DNA of 64,000 nucleotides from Globisporangium splendens (Eukaryota > Oomycota > Peronosporomycetes > Pythiales > Pythiaceae). The notes beneath the pieces are model-generated. The model was not told the DNA's origin. It saw only the letters and a program-made list of their open reading frames with translations, and did not search any database. How positions within the stretch are numbered: position 1 is the first letter of the stretch; the number at the start of each line of letters is the position of its first letter. Positions 31,891 through 43,346 of this stretch are shown here, piece after piece. The stretch is from NCBI GenBank assembly GCA_006386115.1, contig VFIW01000002.1, forward strand, positions 310,001 to 374,000, read 5' to 3'. The translations under genes and the position numbers were made by a program.

Positions 31891-33636
31891 ATGGCGATGG
31901 CAGCAGCGACGAAACCCGCCGCGAAGGAGCTCGTGGTGCTCGGCGGCGGCATCTCCGGCCTGAGTCTCGCGTACTTTCTGCGACGCGCGCTCCAGCAGCA
32001 GCAGCAGTCACCTCCCGCGCGCATCCGCGTGGTCGACGCCGCGCCACACGCCGGCGGTTGGATCCACACGGCCAAGCGCGACGAGTTCCTCTTCGAAGAA
32101 GGTCCGCGCGGGTTCCGGCCTTCGCGCAATGGCGCCGAGATGCTACGCCTCGTGGAAGAGTTGGATCTGCAACGCGACATGTGCGCCGTGGATGCTGCTG
32201 CCAAGTCTCGCTACATACTGCGCAATGGCAACGTTGAGGTAAATGGAAGTGTTGCTTGTGTGAATGCTGGGGTTGTATCAATAGTAACGCACTGTTTATT
32301 ATGGTTTCCTATATAGAAACTGCCGTCAAGCGTTCGTGAAGTCCTCACGTGGCCACTCACGAAAGAGTTCGTCAAGGCCGGCGTGCACGAGTTGTTCACC
32401 AAGCGAAGCTCTGTGAGGATACTTTGCTAGTTGACTGAGTATTTGGCTCTCTATTGTGGCTCATGCTACTTCTGGTTGCATTGTTGCAGCTTGCGGATGA
32501 ATCGATTTACGACTTTGCAGCGCGCCGATTCAGTCCGTTGGTGGCCGAGCGGCTGCTGGACCCAGTCGTGTCAGGTATCTTTGGCGGCGACATCCACAAA
32601 CTCTCGGTCCGTTCGTGCTTCAAGATGCTCTATGATCTGGAGCAGGAGCATGGATCTGTCGTGCGTGGGATGCTCTTTGGGAAGAACTCTGCGGACGACA
32701 CTCTGCTCGATGGCTCGACCAAGTCGGACTTTGTGCGCAGCCACGAGAGCTCGGTTAGTGTGAGCTTCCAGGATGGCATGTCGACGCTCATGAACGCGCT
32801 TGAGACCCAGATTCAGGTAACCTGCAATGCCATGATGCACTTTATTGCGCGCGGACTTGTTAGATTTGTTTGCTCACTTTGCATCTTGGTAATCTTTCTT
32901 CAATGGTGTACAGGCAGACCCGCTGTCGGAGATCCACTTGAATACCAAGGTCAAATCGATTCGACCTCGTTCCACTTCAACTCCGTCGTCCCCAGCGTTT
33001 TCGATCCAAGTAGAAGGCAGCGCAACTGCTACGACGCGCGAAATCGAAGCATCTCACGTGTTCTCGACGCTGCCAGCCTTTCAACTGGCGTCGGCTGTTG
33101 AGAGTTCGCTGCCAGCACTCGCGAAGACGCTCCAGGAGATCCAATTCGTGTCAATGGGTATGGTGCACGTCGGGTTCAACGACCGTGTGCTTGACAGCGA
33201 TGGCTTTGGGTACCTCGTTCCGACCTGCGAGCGTGAGCGTGTGCTCGGTGTCGTTTTTGACTCGAACGCGTTCCCATCACAGAACGCGGCTTCGCGGTCC
33301 ATGCAGACTCGGCTAAGCGTCATGTGTGGCGGCGCGCATTTTCCGGAGATCACAGACTTGGGGCTGGACGAAGTGGAGAAACTCGCACGGGATGCTGTAA
33401 AGCGCCATTTGGGGATCTCAAAAGAACCCGACTATGTGCGCAGCATGGTGCTCCACAACTGCATTCCTCAGTACCATGTTGGCTTTTGGAAGACGCTCGA
33501 GACGATTGAGAACCAACTCGTGCCGGGGATGAGTCTTGGAGGCAACAGCTTTTATGGCATCGGGCTCGCCGATTGCGTCACGCGATCCAAGGAGCTCGCG
33601 TTGGAGTACGCAAAGACGATCGTGAATGAAAAGTGA
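31891..33636 (+). CDS. Protoporphyrinogen oxidase
   Basis: Four exons (31891-32238, 32317-32412, 32490-32816, 32914-33636) join in phase to 497 residues. The N-terminal FAD-binding motif VVLGGGISGLSLAYFL begins near residue 15, followed by GGWIHT and EEGPRGFRP. Further family signatures are ADESIYDFAARRF, DPVVSGIFGGD and SFQDGMSTLMNAL, and the C-terminal SLGGNSFYGIGLADC closes the FAD site. Known role: six-electron oxidation of protoporphyrinogen IX to protoporphyrin IX, the penultimate step of heme synthesis, at the mitochondrial inner membrane. No separate presequence is obvious, which is common in this family. Intact in every exon. Confidence 0.93.
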
Positions 33637-33956
33637 TTGAAGGACGCATCATGTGTGCCATAAGCAATCATATAGAAAGCCTACTCTTTGGTAGCTGCAC
33701 GGAGAAATATTGGTCCCTAAGCGAGTGCGGCCGATTTTGACAACTTCGAGTACGAGAGGATCTATTTGACTGGGCGAATTTCTCTATTTTGCAAAGAGCG
33801 CATCTATTTTCCACGCGTGTGATGGAAACGGTTGCCGCTTTGGGTTTGTAAGCATGTCTCTTGCCCTTTTCTCAGCGTTTCTGTGTGTGTCTGAGCTGCA
33901 AGGGCATGTCGTGTGTCTACCGATTCATCACCGCAGGCTTTTGAAGTGAAGACAAG
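33637..33956. other. Intergenic region
   Basis: 320 bp between protoporphyrinogen oxidase and the CFAP91 relic, same orientation. No coding frame, repeat or RNA recognised. Confidence 0.5.
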
Positions 33957-36076
33957 ATGGCTCATCTGATGCCCACGCGCGCTCTCGACTCGGTCTATGG
34001 TACGTTCGTGATCATAATGGTCCTTCTTCTCCAAACTAACGATCTGCTTTGTTGCTGTCTACAGACCCTGTCTACACCGTGCCGCGGTCGGGAGGCAGAT
34101 TCAGCAAGGGCGTCTACCGCGCGTCGGGGTCAAAGCCCCCGACTGCAGCGACAAGTTCCAATAACAACAACAGCAACAATAACTCGATGGCTGGGTACGC
34201 GATGGTGAGTGGCGCCGAGCAGCCCAAGTTCTTCTGCCGCCCGATTCTGCCGCATTTGCAGGCCGAATCGCCCGAAGTGCTGCTCTCGCCTCCCGTGCCA
34301 GCAGCGTCCACTTCATCGACTACGAAAAAGCGGCTCAATGAAGAACAACACGAAATGGAGAGTGCAACGACCCGATCCGTCGGGATCCAGATCATGTACC
34401 GCGACTCGGACGCGCAAACGGACCCGTACACACCGGACTACACGATCAAGAAGACCCAGAGTGCCACGACAGGAAAGGAGCCGCCTGAGGTGCTCAGTTT
34501 GCTGCACTTGCACCACAACCAGGGTCTGCCTGCAGGTCAAGCGGAGATCGAGCTGATGGAATGAAATCGGAAGAAGAAGGCGTTCGACGCGTCGCTACCA
34601 CCCATGACGGACGAGGCTTCGTTCCTGCTACGGAAGTCCATGATGGAGGTCCAGGAAACGCGCGAGTGGGCGTTCCGAGAGGCTGAGATTGACCAGCTGC
34701 ACGCGCAGCGCATCGCGTTGCCCCAGCAGGCGCTCGTGGAGCGTGACAAGGAGAATAAATTCCTCGCCGAGCAGCGCGTCGAGGCACTGCGCGCGAAACT
34801 GGTGCACGAAAAGGAAAACACGATAGAGCGCATCCAGCAAGAGTGCGTCACGGCGCTCCGGAAACTGACCAAGAAGCGGCAGCACGGGCTGCTGACGTCC
34901 CCATCGAAAGCAAAGCGCGACATTATCCAAGAGTGCACGGACTTTGGCTCGAAAGTGTATGCTCCGGTGACGCGAGACGGGAAATCCGGCAAGGTGGACA
35001 TCCTCGAGGTCGGCATCGGCAAGGAGCAGTACAAACAGATCGAGTCGCTGATTGAATTGGAGTCCGCCGTGCCGCCGCGGATGCTGCTCTCGTCCAAGAT
35101 CAGGCCTCCGGAGAAGAGCGTGCGGACCGCAAAAGAGCGCAAGCAAACCGCGATTGAAGCACATTTGCTGAAAATGGAGTCGATTATCAAGAAAAGCAAG
35201 GAGACCATCGAGGATGCACCACCGAGTTCTCCTCATGGTGCTGGCTCCACGTCGAGTCCCATGCCGATGCGTGGCAGACGCAGCAGTCTGCATCAAGCCC
35301 AGGTCATGACGCGGCCATCGACACCCGATTACGCGCTGCTGAGTGACGAGGACGACAGTATGGCGGACGCCGTGCGGTTTTTGCAGAAACTCATTCGAGG
35401 TCACACGGTGCAGAACATGATGTTCGAGGGCAAAGAGCGTCGTACTGAGCTCATCCAAGAGCTACGTGCTAGCGACGAGGCGTACAAGCAGGATCAGCAT
35501 GGCAAGCAGCTACCTGGTGTCGACGACGATGATAACAAGGTCGCGAGTGCCACGCTGGCCAAGGCCGAGGGCGAAGTGATCTCGGACATGCTCGATTTCC
35601 TGTACAAAGAGCTCGATCGGTCGAAGGAGATCGTCAAGATGCGCGCATTCGTGGACAACGCCACCGAGGCGCGACGCAGACTCGAGGTCGAAGAAGGCGG
35701 GAGACGGCAGGCTGAAGACTTGCTGCGCGGCCGCGAAGACGAAGCGTTTCGACGCATCGAGCGCGTGCACCAGGAGACGGCGTCGGACCTCATTCTCGAC
35801 ATCATCGGCGGCGTGGTCCAAGAGCAAGCGCACATCGCGGCCGCGGACGAGCTCAACGTCATGACCAACGGCGTGAGCAACATCGTGATGCAGCTCGAGG
35901 AGACATACAATTCGGACGCCGTGGTCGTGAAGGAGCTCGTCGCGTCGTTCCTGCTGCCGCAAGTCCAGCGGCTCAATGTGCGCGACCAGGTGGCCCACGA
36001 GCAGCGAAAGTACGTCACGGCAGCGCACTCCATGCTCACAGAGATGGTGCATCGAATGAAAGGAGCCGAGACTTAA
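33957..36076 (+). pseudogene. CFAP91 (MAATS1) radial-spoke-associated protein, internal TGA
   Basis: Exon 1 is 33957-33999 and exon 2 34065-36076, together 684 codons in one phase. Family hallmarks are the N-terminal DPVYTVPRSGGRFSKG, then VGIQIMYRDSDAQTDPYTPDY, PPEVLSL, GLPAGQAEIELME, and after the break LPPMTDE, EWAFREAEIDQL, ALRKLTKKRQ and KVYAPVTRDGK, which parallel human CFAP91 throughout. At codon 181 (34562-34564) the frame reads GAA TGA AAT: human CFAP91 has Arg here (MIER), so CGA to TGA is the simplest change. Downstream coding resumes at once in the same frame. Known role: axonemal protein of the calmodulin- and spoke-associated complex at the radial spoke base. A truncated product could start at ATG 34604. 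The gene converges with DNALI1, 75 bp away. Confidence 0.85.
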
Positions 36077-36150
36077 CTAGGGAGAGACATTGTTTGAATA
36101 CTACATTGTCATTTTTTGCCAACGCTAATGGACTTCACCAAGTTCGCTTT

Positions 36151-37246
36151 TCACTTTGGTGCACCGCCAGCAGCCCCAGACACCACTACACCACCGCTGG
36201 CACTGCTGCTACTGGCGCCACAGCCTGCGGATTTCAGGAACGCGTCGAGGTGCTGGCCCTAGTACTTGAGGAAATCGAGCTCCTCTTTGAACTTCTTGTC
36301 CTGAAGCGCCTTGCGCTCCGTCGCGCGCTTTCCGATCAGCTCGAGCCTGTTGGTGAGCTCCGCGACCTTCGCCTCGTGCTCCTGCTTCTCGCGCTGCAGC
36401 TTGTCCATGCGGTCCTGGAGATCGCCCATCCCGTCTTCGGCCTGCAACTGCTTGCGGATCCCAAAGGTGATGCTGCTGTCGTACAGCGTCTTGTACGCGT
36501 CCGTCGTGAGTCGGACCTCGTCACGGACACGAAGTAACAGCAACCTGCGCTCGGGGCAATTGATCGCGACTTCGCGGATCAGTTCGTCAAAGCACTGCCG
36601 GTAGATGTCTTCGTGCACGGGGCAGATGCCGTTCTCGCGCGCCTGGCGCTTCATGAGTTTATTGTCCATCTCCTCCTGCAACTTGATCACGTTGAAGCGT
36701 GTTGACGGCACGGGCGCCGCATACCGCATCCAGTACCCCGTGTCTTCTTCACGCCACATTCTATCCCTATGTTGAAACGGTTCGATTTCGGCTTGAATGT
36801 TGGACACTTTTTCGGGAGTTTCTTGGCTCGAAAGTTGTAGACGTACATGTTGGTGCGATTTCTCTGTGCCAATGCACATATGTTACAATTGCGCAATGAA
36901 TTGAAGAGACCAGGTGATAGAACCCATTTGACAATGATGTATATACCTCAGCATTGACGTTGGTCCGCTTGTAGCATTTCCCAGTCATCTGCATGTTGTC
37001 GTAGTTGGACGTCGACATATTCCATCCGGGCTTCTCACTCGAAAGGATCCGCGACTTGAGGCTCTCGAGCACTTCCTGCTTGGCCAACGCTTTGTCGCTC
37101 GGTGTGTCCTTTGAGCTGAAAACTCGCTCTTCGAACGAGTAGTTCACCGGCGCATCTTTACCGCCGACCTTTTTCGTCGCATGGAGAACCGCACGCTGTC
37201 GCAACTGCTCCTCACTGATGCTGTCGGCAATCAAGTCCAAGGTCAT
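36151..37246 (-). pseudogene. Axonemal dynein light intermediate chain p28 (DNALI1), premature TAG near the C-terminus
   Basis: The main exon (about 36880-36259) contains PSTRFNVIKLQEEMDNKLMK, RQARENGICPVHEDIYRQCF, DELIREVAINCPERRLLLLR and VRDEVRLTTDAYKTLYDSS, near-identical to p28/DNALI1 of animals and algae, followed by the family's coiled coil. At 36261-36259 the codon is TAG directly after FLKY; the frame then continues for 35 residues (beginning GQHLDAFLK) to TGA at 36153-36151, matching the position of the C-terminal helix in DNALI1 (FLKRTNQQLKAQL). CAG to TAG is the simplest change. A 5' exon (37246-36954) is open but does not join in phase to the main exon, so the N-terminus may be broken too or misassigned. 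Known role: inner-arm dynein subunit. Confidence 0.8.
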
Positions 37247-37568
37247 TGCTGTGCTCTTCTACGCGGCGCAAGCGCGAGGTAGAGCAACTCGTGTTCTTCT
37301 TGCCCCATGATGCCTGTCAAACCTCACATTCTCACTCAAGTCAGCTCGAAAATAGACAAAGGTCTTGTCATCCATCCATTTGAGGCTGGGTAGCCGCGTG
37401 TACATTACCCCTGCATGTTCGCACCACAAATGAGGCTAAATTTAACGAAACCGTACAATGAATGGGGGACTCGCTCCGTATTCAGCTCTGCTTTCTTTTT
37501 GTCTCGTTTTGCTTGTTTCTTGCATGTAGTCTTGCTTGACACTCACCTAACTCCTGGGCTTGGTAGCT
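37247..37568. other. Intergenic region
   Basis: 322 bp between the DNALI1 relic and taxilin (both minus strand). A short frame starting MGQEEHELL near 37310 could be a lost 5' exon of DNALI1, but this is not supported by phase. Confidence 0.4.
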
Positions 37569-39607
37569 CTAGACGGATTCAGGCACGAGAGGCTTCCCCT
37601 CACGAATGCTGTTGCGTTCAGCTTGCAAGTGGCGACAGAGACTTTCGAGTTTCTTGATTTTCTCGAGGTACTTCTGCGTTTCCTCGGCAGCTTTGACCTT
37701 GCCCTGAATCATCGCAATTGCGTTCGTGTCGTATTCTGCGCATTTCTTCTTCAATGCCGTGTTTTCCTTCTCAAGCTTCTTCGTGTGCTTGGCCATCTAT
37801 CCCATTCAAATGTATCGCAAAGCAGGGTGATATCAGTGAGTTTGTGATACAAAGTCCAGAGTCGCCAAGAGTTTACGTCCGACCTTGTCCATTTCGTCAC
37901 GGAACGTTGTGAACATTTGGTTGCTTTTATTCAACGTCTCCTGCACGATATCAAATTTCTCCGAGTACGAGTTCAATTGAGCCTACAGAGTCACAAAATA
38001 ACCATCAGCTTCATCAAATTTCCGGCTAACTCCATCCGAAAGCAAACTTATTTACCTGCAACTGCAGCTCGCGGTCTGAAAACTCTTTGGCTTTGTCGAG
38101 CGCGAGTTTCACTTTTCCCGATTCGCGCGCTGTGAGCTCTACCTGGTGCTGCAGTTTTGCGTCTGCGAGTTGCACCGTGAGATCCTTGGCTTCAAGCTGC
38201 TTCTGGAAATGCTCTTCGCGTACAGTATACTGCTCAAGGAAATTCTTCAGCTTTTGTTGAAGACTGACACACGAAAGAAGCAACCAGGCAACACCAACGG
38301 CAACAAAGTATCAGTGTCAACAACTGCAATACGAAGCATCCACTGGGCGTAAACAAAACCCACCTTTCGTTTTCTTTCAATGACGCCACGTAGTCTTTTC
38401 CCTGCTGATCCATCTTTGCGCTCACTTCTTCGATCGTTTTCTGAAACTGCGTCGACAACTCGCGGCTGGAGAAAGCAACAAAGTGAAAACGCATTTGAAA
38501 AGAAACGGAGTGAGAAGCAAGTACTAGCGAATTGGAAGGAACCATTTCCATCAGCACTTACCGCTTCTGGTCTTCTTCGTCGGCGATTCGGCGACTTTCA
38601 CTCTAGTAAGCAGGATTCCCCATACGAAGCAGCTCGTCGTCAAACTTCACAATATCGTGCAATGGAAATAGGAAAGGTGATGCTGTTACGTGCCACAATC
38701 AACTTGTTTTGCTTTTGCAATTCCCGACACAATTGCTCCAATTTGCCCTTGGTCGTATTCGTTTTCACCAACTCCGTCGTTGCTACGCGTCAAGTAAAAT
38801 GGAAACAACACCAATCAGCATTTGCGTATGAAACCAGGCTGCATGTCATATAATCAAAGTGCATACCCGTCTGCTTGCGCTGCTTGAGCAAAACGCATTT
38901 CGCATTGAGTTCGCCGATCTTTTGCTGCAACTGCGCGAGTTGGTCGCTCTGCAAAGCGAAGAACGGCACAATTAGTGACGCTTCGATCAATCATTCCCTT
39001 GTTTGAAAAGAAACTCACCGCTTTCTTCACTTGAGCAGCGAGCGCGTCCACTTTCGCCTCAGCACCGAGTTCTTCATTGTCCAGCACGCCTTGCATGGTC
39101 TCAAGCGTCTGCGCAGGCAGCGCCTCGTCTTGGTAGATGCCTACATAGTGCGAATTTTATGCATGCAAACATAATCAACACACTTACATCTTCGTTATCA
39201 AATACTAGCAAAGCACATTATAGCTTACCGGAGAGATCGATGGGCGTCTCCAGGTTCTCATCGCCGCCCACTTGGAGCTCGGCGATCTTGCTCGTGAGCA
39301 GTTCGCGCATGGCGTCTTCACCCTTCGCAGCGCTGCCGCTAGCCACAGCGTTTCCGGCGCTGCGCGCATGGCGCATGCTGTGGTGGTGGTGGTGGTGCGC
39401 GCGGTGGTGGTGATGCGCATGCGCGTCACTGGCCGCAGCTCCAGCAGTGGCTGCTTTGTCATCGCCAGCGGTGTCCGAACCGCCACCGATGGCCGCAGCC
39501 GCCGCGCGCTTGTTCTTGGACTTGTGCTTGAGGTTCTTGGCGCTGCGGCCGTGCTGCTTGAGCTCGAGCGCGTTCGCACCCACGGTCGATGCGGCAGAGT
39601 CGTCCAT
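37569..39607 (-). CDS. Taxilin family protein
   Basis: Nine exons (39607-39229, 39140-39019, 38948-38867, 38782-38704, 38600-38562, 38465-38364, 38263-38056, 37982-37884, 37796-37569) join in phase to 445 residues. The taxilin signatures are present: LEQLCRELQKQN, the long coiled coil with YTVREEHFQKQL, NSYSEKFDIVQETLNKSN, QMFTTFRDEMDK, and KKLEKENTALKKK before LESLCRHLQAERN at the end. Residues 65-80 hold a His-rich run (HAHHHHRAHHHHHHS) unusual for the family. Known role: coiled-coil partner of syntaxins in membrane traffic; some taxilins also act at centrosomes. It has nine exons and no defect, a useful control for the broken neighbours. The exon 4/5 junction was chosen to keep the frame open. 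Confidence 0.82.
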
Positions 39608-40164
39608 GTTGCTGTGTGTGTGCGTTGCGGTGCCTCCTTGAGTCGTGTTTCCGCTTTGCTTCGGAGATCCACTCCAAATGACGCCCTGTGAGAGTGCATC
39701 TTGTGGAAAACAGCAGGCTGCAAAGGGTATAAGATTCCGAAGGTTTGTACCACATTGGCATGAACAGCTTGCGGAAACCTGTCTTGGCGCGAAAGAAAGA
39801 AAGCATGAGCCAAATGGGGAGACTTGTGCTTTGTGCGAGTCTTCAGCCGTACAATGTCCACAACGCACACGACGCGAATCGTACGCATCGAGCAGCGCGG
39901 TCTCGAATGCGTGGTCCATGAGCACCCACCGTGTAAGCGTTGCTGCCACGGTCTTGCTTCTCTCGACCCCGACTTCTGGACAAGTCCTTGCAATCCAGAT
40001 GAATGGCGTTGACATTTTACACACCGGTGAGGCTTCGTTGCTGCTGAGTAGCTTGAATGCCTGCGCTTCAATGTGTAAAATGAAATCTGCTAATGCAATT
40101 GTTAGCTTCCTGTGCGTTGCTGTATGTCGTCAATCAGCCAATTCGATGCAACTTTTTCCTTTCT
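39608..40164. other. Intergenic region
   Basis: 557 bp upstream of taxilin and downstream of the five-pass membrane protein relic. The open frames here run antisense to taxilin's 5' region and show no family similarity. Confidence 0.45.
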
Positions 40165-42836
40165 TTATGCACTGTCCATGTTCTTTTTCAGCTTGAAGAG
40201 ATCGATTTTCTTGGATGACGACGCTTTGTTCGCTTCGGCCTTTGCTCTCGCTTCTCGCTTCGTCTACGTCTCGAGTGCTTGCAAGCGGCGCTCCAGTTGC
40301 TCGTACGTTCCTTTCTTGGCGCCGCGCAGTCGCTTCTACAATGTGATCCCCATGACGATCATCGGAATCAAGAAATGCAAAGGAAGAGCACACACAACGA
40401 GATTGCCAGCGTGGTGCCGAGGATGTCGGTGCAAAGCGAATCGTGAACCGCGTTGAACGAGATGTCGGTCCATCCACAACTCTGCGAGCACCGAAGTCTC
40501 TCAATAGTCTCGAGGAGTTTGCCGACAACACCACTGCTCTGCATGAGTGTGTCGATGGTCGACTTGCGCACCGCAGCCAAACGAGAGAAATAGTCATCGG
40601 CAAACTCCACAATGGAGACTGTGTAGTTCCAGTCATCCGAGAAACCTTTGCTAGTATCTCCAAGCAGATCTTCGCGCATCGTATCAATCATGTCGCTGAT
40701 TTTGTTGAACGAAAGCACGTAGTTGTACGCGTTCGTAAATGCCGCCGTACATTTGTCTTTGGATGAAGTTGGACCTGTTCCTGATTCGCCCTTCATGAAG
40801 CAGATCGGGACATCATCCGAAGTCAAATTCTTACTGCTGCAGTTGAAGGACGCAGACGAATCACCAGAATAGAGCAACCAAGGCGTGACGACATTTTCCT
40901 GAGTGAAAGACTTGGAGCCACTCTTGCCCGCATCAGCAACAGCAGTGTTCAGCTTCGATAGCAAGTCACGCGATGTAGCGGAGTCGAAGCCAAAATCACG
41001 AAGCCCATAATCCGAGACTTTCACGCCATATACAGAAGTCAGCGTTTTGAACGAGCCGAAGTCGGTGCTTTTCACCTTGGTGTACGTATCATCCATCTGG
41101 CAGGAAAACGCAATTTGGTCTTCGAGCTTGAGCGGCTCCAGAATACCGCTGTCATTGAAGCACGCATTCACGATTGTCGCCACTTGATGTGGAACGTATG
41201 GAGACACATCGGCTTGCATGATGTTCATGTGATTGCATGGATCATACCAGACAGCACCAACCGCGAGCAGAGATGCCGAAAGAACGAAGCCCAAAACGCA
41301 GACGAGAGTCCCCAGAATCCAACTCACATGTAGCATATGAACCCATGCACTCTTCTTGGTGCACACACCTTTAAAAATCGCGAAAGCGCCGAGGAGAGAT
41401 GAGATTAAACCGAAAAAGAAAACGGAAAACACCAGCGCCCCCCGTGAGAACGAATAGTCATCAAAAGTCTCCTTCACAAGTGTCACCACTTCCTTGGAAC
41501 GCTTTGTCATCGTTTCGACTTCCGAGATTTCCATATTCGCTGCGCGAATCCCAGTGAGAATGTCCTTGGACTTGTTGACAAACACATATTGAAGGCTTTG
41601 CACCGAGCTGACCATGATTTCACTTGTATCGGACGCAATGCCGGATGCACTGCTGACAAATGTCTTGAGAGGTGATCCACAGACGGTATCGGGGCAAGCG
41701 ACACAGGACGTGCTATTGGTAGTGCATGTCTTCGAGGGAAATGGTCCTTGTGTCGAATAGATCGTATTGTAGTCTTGAATCATTCTGCGCAACTTCTCTC
41801 CATCTGTGGCAATCCACTTCAGCCCTTAAATCTGAGCGCTCACAGATGTAGCAGCCGATTGGATTTGTGCTTCCGCGTCAATAAGTGATGCTTGAAGGTT
41901 GGACGCAAAGATATCGATGTCCACAAGTGTCACATTCAACGAGTTCAAAATCCCGTTCACACCATCTGAAATGTTCGTGTTTTGGGCGATCGTCACAACG
42001 GAGCAGATGAATACAGCCAAAGTGCACACCATGAAAATCACACTTGGAATGACGATGTCGCAGCGGGTATACCCTTTCTCTCTTGGATTCCGTCCACCGC
42101 ACTGATTGAAGATGCATCGCAAGATGATAAATCCCACGAATATGAGAGACGTCAGTACTGCGAAAACAATCCCGGGGGCGACGAACGATGCTAAGCTGCT
42201 TGGGTAGCCCTTTTCCATCCACTTGGCTGCCGTCGTGACATTGTCGGCCGTGAAAAGTCCGCGCCGAGAAGACGTCCCAGCTTCCACGTCATCCCACTTG
42301 CAATTGCTTTCATGCTCACACATTCCCTTACTGCTGTAGCTATCAACTCCTGTGAGTTTGATGCACTGTCCGGTAATGTCGAGTGCAGCGTCGGGGTTCG
42401 AAGCCTCGACACAACGATCCAATTCTCCCAGGGACATCATCTCGACGCAAAAGTACGTCGTCATGTTGCGCAAGCTCGTTTCATACCAAGTTTTGGTCTT
42501 CTTGCGCATCCCAGACATGGCCGCATTCCCTACTGTGCCACTCAGCTTGAGCGCTGTCAATCGAGCCGATTCATAGGTGTCAACGATGTTGCTCTCGTCA
42601 ATATTGATCTCCGAAGCATCCATATTGGTCAATGGAAGCAAGTCCTTGTTGTTTGAAGTGCGTACAGCGCATTTTCCTTGCCATGACGCTGTCGCCGTCG
42701 CCGAACAAGTCGCTGCTGATGCTGCAGTGGTCGCTTCATCAATCTCCTCGAACATGCCGCTCCATTCGAGCGCAGTCACGAGCAGCGCGCTTCGTGGAAG
42801 CCGCATCTCCGTCTTCTTCGCTTCTGTAATCGCCAC
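40165..42836 (-). pseudogene. Five-pass prominin/tweety-like membrane protein, multiple disruptions
   Basis: One frame is open 42836-41826 and, after a TAA at 41828-41826, continues in the same frame 41792-40368. Predicted membrane segments: near 42190-42130 (FVGFIILRCIF), 42060-41990 (VIFMVCTLAVFICSVV), 41435-41380, 41330-41260 (ILGTLVCVLGFVLSASLLA) and 40405-40350. Large Cys-containing, N-glycosylatable loops lie between TM2/TM3 and TM4/TM5. This five-pass topology is that of prominin or tweety proteins. Within the last membrane segment the frame shifts near 40370; the cytoplasmic tail that follows (KRLRGAKKGTYEQLERRL) is interrupted by TAG at 40338-40336 and 40266-40264. Four independent lesions make this a pseudogene rather than an annotation problem. 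The N-terminus is unclear: the upstream frame has a stop. Confidence 0.7.
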
Positions 42837-43346
42837 GTAGTAACCCGATGCTCGTTTGCGTTCTCAACCCACGCGTCTCGAATGAATAGGAGCATCGCAC
42901 GCACAGAGGCATGAGGAATGGTTTCGGCCATCTATTTGTCACTCGCCTCCTTCGCATCTATTTATTTATTCCTCCCTCACACCCGCATCGTCGCAGCATT
43001 CGTCGCACGGAGCGGCAAGAGCGCCGTATGACTTGACTCCATTATGGTGACTATGGCGGAAACACACCTACAGAAATAGCGCCAAACAAAGAATGCGTCA
43101 GTTTCACTTCAACCTGCAGTTTACCGGTACACACTGAAATGTTCTTCCGAGTGATGGTTGGTTCCATTTTTGCAAAATACCGGTTTATCTACCGATGCCA
43201 CCTCCGCAACCGGTTTTTCTTTTGGCTACTGATATTTCCAGTTTTTCGACACCCACCTCTTTCTCTCTCTCTCTCTCTCTCTCATACTCAGTTCCCATAC
43301 AAAAAGACAGCCATCTCGGGCGGCGGAAGGAAGCCACGACGCCGTC
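42837..43346. other. Intergenic region with (CT)n microsatellite
   Basis: 510 bp between divergent genes. A CT dinucleotide run lies at about 43259-43283, about 60 bp upstream of the kinase start. Presumably the promoter and 5' UTR of the kinase. Confidence 0.6.

Noticed and set aside
38704..38782. Possible lesion in taxilin exon 4
   Set aside because: One choice of donor gives a stop, but the donor at 38704 with the acceptor before 38600 keeps all nine exons in phase and gives the expected LCRELQKQN context.
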